Positions 1 through 5,690 of a stretch of DNA of 15,796 bases are shown here, piece by piece (position 1 is the first letter of the stretch; every line of letters begins with the position of its first letter). A program made the translations under genes and the position numbers. The notes below the pieces were generated by a model. That model searched no databases. It was not told where the DNA came from and saw only the letters and a program-made list of their open reading frames with translations. Origin of the DNA: Proteobacteria bacterium UBA6920 (GTDB lineage: Bacteria; Pseudomonadota; Gammaproteobacteria; SG8-11). The stretch spans positions 22,778-38,573 of the forward strand of contig DKAS01000220.1 of the NCBI GenBank assembly GCA_002448875.1. The letters run 5' to 3'.

Positions 1-1651
1 TCACCGCCGCTTCCGCGCCGGGCGCCGGCGCGGACGGTTCCCTGTCGGCCGCACTGATCCTGGCCGGCTCGAACACCACCAGGGAGTTTTCCGTCGCTGC
101 ATCGGCCTCCCTCGGCGCCGGCGGCGCAGCGGCATCGGCGCCCGGTGACGCCGGCTGCGCTTCTCCCATCGCCTCGGGTGGGGGAACAGCGCGCCTTTCC
201 GGCGCCAGCCCCGATTGCGCGATCAACTCCGGCGAACGCGGACTGACCGCCACCAACACCTGTTTCGGAGGCGGCGGTGGATCGGCCTGGCTGCGCCGAT
301 GGGATTCATTGCTGGCCGCCAAGCCCAGCCAGCGCCTGGCTTCCTCCGCATTGACCGCGGTACCCCGTCCCTGGTCGTACATCTGCCCCAGCTGCAACTG
401 GGCAATCGCATCCTGATCCACCAGCTGCCGCAACCACCAGACGGCGATGGATTCCCCGCCGTCGCCCTTACCCTGCAGCTCGCTCAAGGCCGCTCCGGCT
501 TTTTCATAACCGTTGGACTGCGCCCGCTGCAACCAGCGCCGCCCAGCCTCCACATCGCGATCGACGGCAATGCCGAAGAAATACATGATGCCCAGGCGGT
601 ACTGAGCCAGGGGTTGATTTTGCTCGGCGGCGGTAACATACCAACCCAGGGCGCGCTGCAAATCGATATCCACGCCGTCGCCGTACAGATAGCGGCGCGC
701 CAGCTCCAGCTGCGCCGCCACGTCGCCGCGGTCCGCATGGCGTTGAAACCAGGCCAGGGTTTTGCGTCCCTGCGCGTCGATGCCAAAACGCGGATCGTCC
801 TCGCGCTCCGCCTGTTCGGTGGCCGAAGCGATGCCCTGGCCCTTGGCGAACTGGGCACGGCGCTTGGCCTCTTCCTCGGCGAACACGGCCTTGGCTTCGG
901 CCTCCACCTGATCGATGTGGGCCCGGGCCTTGTCCTCGCTCTTAATGGAAATTTCCCGCACCCTGGCCACTATCTTGCCCGTGTCCAGCATCAGGCTGGC
1001 GGGGGCATCGAGCACCTTCTGCACCATGTCCGCTGCCAACTTGTTGCCCTTTTCCGCTGCCGCGTGCAGCCAGCGGCTGCCCTGGATGTTGCTGGGAGCC
1101 ACCCCGGCGCCGGCCAGATACATCAAGCCCAGGCGCAACTGGGCCTGGACTTGCTCGTTTTCCGCCGCCTTTTCGTACCAGGCCGCGGCCTTGGTTTCAT
1201 CCTTGGGCGTGCTCCAGCCGATCTCGTACATGTATCCCAATTGATACTCGGCATCCACATCCCCCTGACTGGCTTTTTGCTCATACCAGTCAAAGGCGAC
1301 GGACTCCTTGCCGGACTCGGCGATGGTGGACTTCTGCAATTTCTGCAGGCGTTTCTGCGCCCCCACATGGCCGCCTTTCGCCGCTTTTTTATACCAGGCG
1401 ACGGCCATATCGAGGTTCTTAGTCACCCCCAATCCAACCTCGTGCATGATGCCCAGGCGGTACTGCGCTTCCACTTCCCCCTTCTCGGCCCAGGGCACCA
1501 GCCACTTGGCCGCACTTTCGTACTCCTCGAAGTCGAAGGCTTCAATTGCCTTCTGCAGGGTTTCCGCCGGTACAGGCGGACAGATGGCCAGCATCAGGGC
1601 GCCAATAGTCAGGAGCCGTGCCAGACCTGTCCGAATACAACCTCCGGTCAT
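1..1651 (-). CDS. Secreted Sel1-repeat (TPR-like) protein, C-terminus cut by window edge
   Basis: The frame is open for 550 codons from the ATG at 1651-1649 and runs off the window, so the C-terminus is missing. AGAGG lies about seven bases before the ATG. Residues 1-29 look like a Sec signal peptide (Arg7, hydrophobic 11-24, PVPAE near the cleavage site). Sel1-type repeats, with the pattern A-x-x-x-L-G-x-M-Y...A-x-x-W-Y-x-x-A-A, cover about 60-96, 117-165, 168-205, 310-345, 348-385 and 415-447. An Ala/Glu-rich helical stretch (about 215-290) splits them into two blocks. From residue 455 the chain becomes Pro/Ala-rich with a PPPPP run. Sel1 repeats are protein-binding solenoids, so a periplasmic scaffold or adaptor is likely. 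The partner is unknown. A long frame on the opposite strand here is a shadow of this gene. Confidence 0.85.
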   Translation of the reverse strand, partial: MTGGCIRTGLARLLTIGALMLAICPPVPAETLQKAIEAFDFEEYESAAKWLVPWAEKGEVEAQYRLGIMHEVGLGVTKNLDMAVAWYKKAAKGGHVGAQKRLQKLQKSTIAESGKESVAFDWYEQKASQGDVDAEYQLGYMYEIGWSTPKDETKAAAWYEKAAENEQVQAQLRLGLMYLAGAGVAPSNIQGSRWLHAAAEKGNKLAADMVQKVLDAPASLMLDTGKIVARVREISIKSEDKARAHIDQVEAEAKAVFAEEEAKRRAQFAKGQGIASATEQAEREDDPRFGIDAQGRKTLAWFQRHADRGDVAAQLELARRYLYGDGVDIDLQRALGWYVTAAEQNQPLAQYRLGIMYFFGIAVDRDVEAGRRWLQRAQSNGYEKAGAALSELQGKGDGGESIAVWWLRQLVDQDAIAQLQLGQMYDQGRGTAVNAEEARRWLGLAASNESHRRSQADPPPPPKQVLVAVSPRSPELIAQSGLAPERRAVPPPEAMGEAQPASPGADAAAPPAPREADAATENSLVVFEPARISAADREPSAPAPGAEAAV

Positions 1652-1705
1652 ATGTTAACCTCTTGTCGTTTTTACTAATTTCGCATTACCCGCGGCGCGT
1701 GATCC

Positions 1706-1719
1706 GGCCTGTACAGGCC
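1706..1719. promoter_or_regulatory. 14-bp perfect palindrome between divergent genes (candidate operator)
   Basis: GGCCTGTACAGGCC reads the same on both strands. It sits in the 161-base gap between the Sel1 gene (minus) and the ankyrin gene (plus), about 55 bases upstream of the Sel1 start. The position suits a repressor or activator site serving one or both genes. No regulator family is recognised, and a chance palindrome cannot be excluded. Confidence 0.3.
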
Positions 1720-1769
1720 ATATTGTCGTCTACCGGATAATCACACTCTATTATGGCAATTTTTTGTTC

Positions 1770-1775
1770 TATAAT
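1770..1775 (+). promoter_or_regulatory. Candidate -10 element for the ankyrin-repeat gene
   Basis: A perfect TATAAT lies 37 bases before the ATG at 1813, inside a locally AT-rich stretch. No good -35 hexamer stands 16-18 bases upstream (the sequence there is close to TCTATT), so the promoter may need an activator or the match may be fortuitous. Confidence 0.4.
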
Positions 1776-1812
1776 TCAAAATCCTTGAGTTGCCGTAAAG
1801 TGGAAGTCCTGC

Positions 1813-2952
1813 ATGATGCCTTGCCTCACCGCCCCAGCCCGCCCCGTCTTTATCGCGTGCGGTATTATAATGGCCAGCTGGCTTATTTCCCCAGTGATAT
1901 ATGCGGCCGCGCCCCCGGCGGCGTCGACCAAACCCCAGATCCTGGACAAGAACCCTCCTTATTATAAATGGAGTAAGTTGATGATCGCCGCCTGGCTGGG
2001 TTTCGGCGCCGAGGTCGACGAACTGCTGGCCAAGGGGGCCAACGCCAATGACAAGGACGAGGACGGACGCACCGCCCTGATCTATGCCGCCTGGAAGGGC
2101 AGCAATCCGATCGTCCGCGCCCTGCTCAAAGCCGGCACCCAGGTCAACGCCAAGGACAAGGACGGGCGCAGTGCCCTGTCCTTCGCCGCCCAGTACGGCT
2201 TCACCAGCACGGTGGAAATCCTGCTGAAAAACAAAGCGGATCCCAACCTGGCGGATCTGCGCGGCTACACTCCCCTGCTCTGGGCCAGCCAGGAAAACCG
2301 CAGCGAAACCGTCGCCTTCCTGGCGGGTGCCGGTATTGACATAAACCAGCAGGACAACCGCAAGCAGACGGCGCTGATCCTGGCGGCGCGCGAGGGCCAT
2401 GCGCCGACGGTGCGCGCCTTGCTGGCCGCCAACGCCATCGTCGACCTGCAGGATCAGTTTGGCGCCAGTGCCCTGTGGCACGCCGCTGCCGTTGGCGAAG
2501 ACCCCACGGTACGTCAGCTGATCGGTGCCAAGGCCGATGTGGAATTACAGGATAATCGCGGGCAAACACCGCTGATGGCCGCGGTCAGTGGCGACCACCA
2601 GCAGGTGGTCGATACCCTGATCGCGGCCGGCGCCAAGATCGATGCCCGCTCCGAGCAGAAGAATACCGCCCTGCATGTGGCCGCCGCCCGCGGCCATACC
2701 CGGCTGGTAAAAATCCTGCTCGACGCCAAGGCGGCGGTGGACGCGCAAAACACCCTGGGTTTGACGCCGCTAATGGAAGCGGCGGAGAAAAACCGTCTGG
2801 ATATCGTCAAACTGCTGCTCGACAAGGGCGCCAATACGTCGCTGAAGGATGTACACGGCGACACCGCTTACCAGATCGCTCTGTACAACGACTACAAGGC
2901 CGCGGCGGACCAGCTCAAGCTGTCGACGGCGGTGCAAAAATTGCTGAAATAA
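1813..2952 (+). CDS. Secreted ankyrin-repeat protein
   Basis: This 379-residue protein starts at tandem ATGs (1813 and 1816); GGAAG lies about six bases before the first. Residues 1-33 form a probable Sec signal peptide with hydrophobic core about 12-30, ending in an AAA stretch. From about residue 54 to 365 nearly the whole chain is ankyrin repeats of 33 residues, with D-x-x-G-x-T-A/P-L...A-A...G...V-x-x-L-L-x-x-G-A spacing, about nine in all. Clear repeat starts are at D84, D117, D148, D181, D214, D247, the segment near 283, N313 and D346. Ankyrin solenoids bind proteins and have no catalysis, so a periplasmic binding or inhibitor role is inferred. It is divergent from the Sel1-repeat gene, another exported repeat solenoid, which suggests a functional pair. 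Its stop codon touches the terminator of the convergent hemerythrin gene. Confidence 0.88.
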   Translation: MMPCLTAPARPVFIACGIIMASWLISPVIYAAAPPAASTKPQILDKNPPYYKWSKLMIAAWLGFGAEVDELLAKGANANDKDEDGRTALIYAAWKGSNPIVRALLKAGTQVNAKDKDGRSALSFAAQYGFTSTVEILLKNKADPNLADLRGYTPLLWASQENRSETVAFLAGAGIDINQQDNRKQTALILAAREGHAPTVRALLAANAIVDLQDQFGASALWHAAAVGEDPTVRQLIGAKADVELQDNRGQTPLMAAVSGDHQQVVDTLIAAGAKIDARSEQKNTALHVAAARGHTRLVKILLDAKAAVDAQNTLGLTPLMEAAEKNRLDIVKLLLDKGANTSLKDVHGDTAYQIALYNDYKAAADQLKLSTAVQKLLK

Positions 2953-2977
2953 AAAAGCGGGGTGCATCGCCCCCCGC
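2951..2977 (-). terminator. Rho-independent terminator of the hemerythrin gene
   Basis: Read on the minus strand, a GCGGGG/CCCCGC stem (2972-2977 with 2957-2962) and a nine-base loop are followed directly by six T residues (2956-2951). It lies about 54 bases past the hemerythrin stop. On the plus strand the hairpin has no T-tract, so it should act in one direction. The T-tract overlaps the TAA of the ankyrin gene. Confidence 0.72.
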
Positions 2978-3030
2978 AAGAGATCGCCCCCGCCGACGAC
3001 AACCGGATATCGGCGGGAACATGCCACCGG

Positions 3031-3438
3031 TCACGCTACATTGCGCTTGCTCAGGAAGGGCGAGTACTTGGTATCCGTGCCCTTGATGTGTTTCTCCAGC
3101 CAGTTCTTCAGAAAATTCATTGCATCACCCGCCGCCTGCGCGTTCCCGCCGCGGATTTTCGCCTGCAAATCTCTGGCGTCGGCCAGCAGTCGGCCATGGA
3201 TTTCCTGATGCGTGGTCAGTTCCGGATAGGCCGCCTGCTTCATCACTTGTTCCTCGATGGAAAAATGCATGGACGTATAGTCCAGCACTTCATCGAACAG
3301 TTTGGTCAGCACCGGAGTCTTTTCCTGACGTTGCACGGCGTCGTGAAACCGGTTGATGATCTGGAACAGAATTTTATGCTGCCCATCCAGTAGTTCATCG
3401 TTCACCGCAAATGAATTGTCCCAGGTGATAAAGCCCAT
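3031..3438 (-). CDS. Bacteriohemerythrin
   Basis: This is a 135-residue single-domain hemerythrin, close to the usual bacterial length. All seven di-iron ligands are at the expected spacing: His21 (D-G-Q-H), His58 and Glu62 (M-H-F-S-I-E-E), His77 and His81 (H-Q-E-I-H), His117 and Asp122 (H-I-K-G-T-D). The N-terminal F-I-T-W-D is typical of the family. The family binds O2 reversibly at a non-heme di-iron centre in the cytoplasm and is linked to O2 storage, delivery or sensing. The ATG at 3438 was chosen because TTGGAGG stands four bases upstream and the domain begins there; a longer in-frame extension upstream has no family similarity. It is transcribed alone, with its own terminator and a long upstream region containing two palindromes. 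Confidence 0.95.
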   Translation of the reverse strand: MGFITWDNSFAVNDELLDGQHKILFQIINRFHDAVQRQEKTPVLTKLFDEVLDYTSMHFSIEEQVMKQAAYPELTTHQEIHGRLLADARDLQAKIRGGNAQAAGDAMNFLKNWLEKHIKGTDTKYSPFLSKRNVA

Positions 3439-3498
3439 AACGCCTCCAATTGAAAAAATATCGTGTTTCCCCCTTATCGTCGGCGGGCGGTTCTTCTT

Positions 3499-3510
3499 TA
3501 TCGATCGATA
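3499..3510. promoter_or_regulatory. 12-bp perfect palindrome upstream of hemerythrin
   Basis: TATCGATCGATA is a perfect palindrome; with one mismatched pair it extends to 18 bases (3496-3513). It is centred about 66 bases upstream of the hemerythrin ATG. It may be an operator but matches no site I can name with confidence. Confidence 0.3.
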
Positions 3511-3513
3511 GAG

Positions 3514-3528
3514 CGGCCACCGTGGCCG
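3514..3528. promoter_or_regulatory. 7+7 inverted repeat (CGGCCAC / GTGGCCG) upstream of hemerythrin
   Basis: CGGCCAC and GTGGCCG are separated by a single C, giving a perfect 15-base dyad immediately next to the TATCGATCGATA palindrome. Two adjacent dyads in one promoter region suggest a regulated promoter. The GC-rich composition makes chance occurrence of this one more likely. Confidence 0.25.
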
Positions 3529-3824
3529 GCGAAAAAGTGAGGCGCAAAAGGCGCAGAGCAAGCGAATGCCGGACGCAACCGGCACAGGGCGATAAAAAGA
3601 ACAAATTAACCAGTGATTTTGCACCCGCGTAATGTCGGTGAAAAAAAGTAAATGACAACCATGACGCAGACGCGCTGTGACACAGGTCGCAGGCACTCAC
3701 TTTATGAACCAGGCTGAAGCGGCGCCGCGGCTCCGGATTTGCCGCGGACAATAACCCACCCCGCCGAAATCTCCCCGCGTCAACAACGAGTTAACGAATA
3801 AGGAAAAGTGGGTGAGAATACCGG

Positions 3825-3889
3825 AAAAAAAACCGTGGGCGTTATTATCTTTATCTCTAAGCTTGCCGCGTTTTTGGTATTAACCCACG
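3825..3889 (-). terminator. Terminator-like structure at the end of the OrfA-like gene
   Basis: On the minus strand CGTGGG (3889-3884, within the last codons of the gene) can pair with CCCACG (3839-3834). One base later comes a run of eight T residues (3832-3825). A second register (GGGCGT with ACGCCC) is also possible. The loop is large (about 44 bases, with an inner TTA/TAA pairing), so the structure is less convincing than a compact terminator, but the T8 tract is notable. Confidence 0.4.
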
Positions 3890-4248
3890 CCCGGTTTTCT
3901 CGCCTTGCCGTTGAGCTGTTCTATATATAAGGGGGAATCGGCGACACTCGCCGCATCCGGATTCACGGCGACCGGCTCCGGCGATGCCGCCCGGATTTGC
4001 AACGCTTGCTTGAGCAGCAGATTGTCCTGCTGCACCTTTTGCAGGCGACGCCGCAAGGCAATGACCTCTTTCTCCAGAACCCGCAGCCGCTCTGCCTGGA
4101 CTTCGCTCATGTCCTGGTATTTCTTGCGCCAGCGATAAAACGTTTGCTCGGAAATACCATATTTACGAACCACGTCCCGAATGGAAGCAGCACCACGGCC
4201 CTCGTGTAAAATGGCCATGATTTGTTCAACGCTGAATTGCCTGGTCAT
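3880..4248 (-). CDS. Orphan IS3-type OrfA-like HTH / leucine-zipper protein
   Basis: This 122-residue protein resembles IS3-family transposase subunit OrfA (HTH_Tnp_1). F5-S-V-E-Q-I opens it, and the helix-turn-helix is at about 22-44, with Y-G-I-S-E-Q-T-F-Y-R-W-R-K-K-Y as its second half. A leucine zipper follows: positions 55/62/69/76 are L, V, L, N and 58/65/72/79 are L, L, V, L, as in OrfA dimerisation zippers. The tail (about 88-122) is unlike OrfA, and no OrfB frame, frameshift site or terminal inverted repeat is seen. Known OrfA proteins bind DNA to direct transposition; alone, this one may be a decayed IS remnant or a domesticated DNA-binding regulator. The ATG at 4248 is set by the conserved N-terminus, as no Shine-Dalgarno sequence is visible. 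Confidence 0.75.
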   Translation of the reverse strand: MTRQFSVEQIMAILHEGRGAASIRDVVRKYGISEQTFYRWRKKYQDMSEVQAERLRVLEKEVIALRRRLQKVQQDNLLLKQALQIRAASPEPVAVNPDAASVADSPLYIEQLNGKARKPGVG

Positions 4249-4277
4249 GGGTGGAAGTGATTTGCGTTTTGATTAAA

Positions 4278-4293
4278 TGTTGATTCAGCAACA
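4278..4293. promoter_or_regulatory. TGTTG-N6-CAACA inverted repeat in the OrfA-like leader
   Basis: A 5+5 dyad with a six-base spacer lies 30-45 bases upstream of the OrfA-like start and downstream of its candidate -10. That is where a repressor, possibly the HTH protein itself, could sit. Autoregulation is speculation. Confidence 0.22.
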
Positions 4294-4323
4294 ATTTTTA
4301 ACACGTTGGTAAATAAAGAAAAA

Positions 4324-4329
4324 ATTATA
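4324..4329 (-). promoter_or_regulatory. Candidate -10 element for the OrfA-like gene
   Basis: A perfect TATAAT on the minus strand lies 75 bases upstream of the ATG at 4248. No good -35 lies 16-18 bases further upstream, which is GC-rich there. Confidence 0.35.
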
Positions 4330-4372
4330 TCCCACTCCGACCGGGAGCGAGCTCTGAATTTATTACCCTGAA

Positions 4373-4384
4373 AGGAGTACTCCT
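4373..4384. promoter_or_regulatory. 12-bp perfect palindrome AGGAGTACTCCT
   Basis: This perfect dyad lies in the shared upstream region, about 50 bases upstream of the minus-strand TATAAT and 170 bases before the lipoprotein start. It is a candidate operator; no regulator can be named. Confidence 0.22.
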
Positions 4385-4554
4385 GATACTTCGCGCTGTT
4401 GATAGTCACCGCCACTGCCAACCCGCATCGTTCCTATAGATTTATTTTGAAAGATGCCTATCCGTGGTAACATAGCGCCCGCAATGAAATTGCATTTCCG
4501 GCGACATCTGCCAACAATCCAGCCGCGCATACTCACAATACTTCACGGGAGAGC

Positions 4555-5604
4555 ATGACCATGATCAATACCCAACGCCTAAAATTCCCGGCCGTATCTT
4601 TCGCCGTCCTGGCCCTCGCGATCGCGGGCTGCGGCAAAGGCAACGAACCCGCCGTCACCGAAAAACCGGCGGAACCCGTCGCGACCGCGCCGCAACAAAG
4701 CGCCGCGCCGGTCATGACGCCGGATCTGGTCAGTTTCAACGCCCCGGCCCTGTATCCTGAAGGTGTGGAATATGACGCCAAAGGTCAGCGTTTCCTGGTC
4801 ACTTCCCTGCATGCAGGCACGGTGGGTGCGGTCAAGGACGATGGCAGCTACAGCATCGTCTTTCAGGACCCCGCTATGGTATCGGCCGTCGGCCTGCGGG
4901 TGGATGCGGCGCGGGACCGGGTGCTGGTGTGCAATTCCGATCCCGGAGTCAGCGTGCACACGAAGAAGGAAACCCAGGGCAAACTGGCTGGCGTGGCCGC
5001 TTTTCAGTTATCGACCGGGGCGCTGATCAAGTATGTGGATCTGGGCGCGCTGGCGCCGGCGGGTGGGCATTTCTGCAACGATATCATTATCGGCGCGGAC
5101 GGCAATGCCTACGTCAGCGACAGTTTCTCCCCCATCCTCTACAAGATCGATCCGGCATACAATGCCAGCATTCTACTGAACAACGACCGATTCAAGGGTG
5201 ACGGCTTCAATCTCAACGGCCTGGTGATTAAGGACGATTTCCTGATCGTGACCAAATACAACGATGGGTTGTTGTTCAAGATCCCCCTGGCCGATCCGGG
5301 CAAGTTCAGCGAAATCAAGCTTGATATGCCCCTGATCGGCGCCGACGGCCTGCTGTGGAACAGCGACGGTTCCCTGGTGGTCATCGCCAATCTGCAGACC
5401 AATAAAGTCTTCAAGCTGACCAGCGCCGACAACTGGAGCAGCGCGACGATCGCCGCCAGTACCGACACCGGCCCGGTGTTCCCAACCACCGGCGTGGCCC
5501 GCGACGGCGCCACCTATGTGCTGCACGCCATGCTGCAGGTGCTGTTCAACCCGGAAACCAAACAGCACGTGGAAAAATTCGATATTCGCAAGTACGTGCT
5601 TTGA
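4555..5604 (+). CDS. Lipoprotein with SMP-30/gluconolactonase-like beta-propeller
   Basis: The product has 349 residues and begins at the ATG at 4555, with GGGAGAG just upstream. Residues 1-25 are a lipoprotein signal with lipobox I-A-G-C26; Gly27 after the Cys does not signal inner-membrane retention, so outer-membrane anchoring is likely. A Pro/Ala/Thr-rich linker (27-55) leads to a six-bladed-propeller-like domain (about 57-349). Spacing matches SMP-30 lactonases: P-E70-G, C-N176-D...D-G-N-A-Y-V-S-D, L-N221-G-L and A-D264-G-L-L would correspond to the metal ligands Glu, Asn and Asp and a substrate Asn. SMP-30 relatives are divalent-metal lactonases or esterases. A periplasmic or surface lactonase is inferred; non-catalytic NHL/YncE-like propellers are the alternative. 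It is transcribed alone and is convergent with the HDOD gene. Confidence 0.72.
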   Translation: MTMINTQRLKFPAVSFAVLALAIAGCGKGNEPAVTEKPAEPVATAPQQSAAPVMTPDLVSFNAPALYPEGVEYDAKGQRFLVTSLHAGTVGAVKDDGSYSIVFQDPAMVSAVGLRVDAARDRVLVCNSDPGVSVHTKKETQGKLAGVAAFQLSTGALIKYVDLGALAPAGGHFCNDIIIGADGNAYVSDSFSPILYKIDPAYNASILLNNDRFKGDGFNLNGLVIKDDFLIVTKYNDGLLFKIPLADPGKFSEIKLDMPLIGADGLLWNSDGSLVVIANLQTNKVFKLTSADNWSSATIAASTDTGPVFPTTGVARDGATYVLHAMLQVLFNPETKQHVEKFDIRKYVL

Positions 5605-5612
5605 TTCCATTC

Positions 5613-5637
5613 CCGGGAGCGGCCTCGCCGCTCCCGG
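5613..5637. terminator. Strong hairpin between convergent genes
   Basis: CCGGGAGCGGC and GCCGCTCCCGG form a perfect 11-bp stem around a three-base CTC loop. The hairpin begins eight bases after the propeller lipoprotein's stop and lies 53 bases from the HDOD protein's stop. It has no T-tract on either side, so it is either a weak bidirectional terminator or an mRNA 3'-end stabiliser, or a single REP-like unit. Confidence 0.5.
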
Positions 5638-5690
5638 CTGTTCCCGCCCGCGCAGCACGACTCCGCACCCGGGCGTGACACCTGCAAAAG

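Larger units (their letters stand above)
3439..3879. other. 441-base stretch without a convincing gene
   Basis: This gap lies between the hemerythrin start and the end of the OrfA-like gene. It must hold the hemerythrin promoter, since that gene's nearest upstream neighbour ends at 3880. Two palindromes (3499-3510 and 3514-3528) lie 60-90 bases upstream of the hemerythrin ATG. A terminator-like structure occupies the distal end (from 3825). Short frames here (for example 3450-3632 plus) have no ribosome binding site or recognisable content. No remnant of an IS3 OrfB could be read in it. Confidence 0.6.
4249..4554. other. 306-base divergent intergenic region, no gene
   Basis: This region separates the OrfA-like gene (minus) from the lipoprotein gene (plus), so it should hold promoters for both. 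It is AT-rich at 4257-4330. It contains a minus-strand TATAAT (4324-4329), an inverted repeat (4278-4293) and a palindrome (4373-4384). On the plus strand TTGAAA (4447-4452) precedes TAACAT (4468-4473) by only 15 bases, a weak candidate promoter for the lipoprotein. No credible coding frame is seen. Confidence 0.55.

Noticed and set aside
215..1678. Plus-strand open frame of 487 codons
   Set aside because: It is the antisense shadow of the Sel1-repeat gene. The minus strand gives a signal peptide and clear repeats, while the plus-strand translation has no family signature and no good ribosome binding site.
1741..2481. Minus-strand open frame of 246 codons
   Set aside because: Antisense to the ankyrin repeats; its Gly/Gln-rich periodicity simply mirrors the repeat structure.
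3439..3696. N-terminal extension of the hemerythrin to 221 residues
   Set aside because: A strong TTGGAGG precedes the internal ATG at 3438 and the 86 extra residues have no family similarity; the 135-residue form has normal family length.
3439..4400. Complete IS3-family insertion sequence around the OrfA-like gene
   Set aside because: No OrfB, no frameshift window, no terminal inverted repeats and no target-site duplication could be found on either side.
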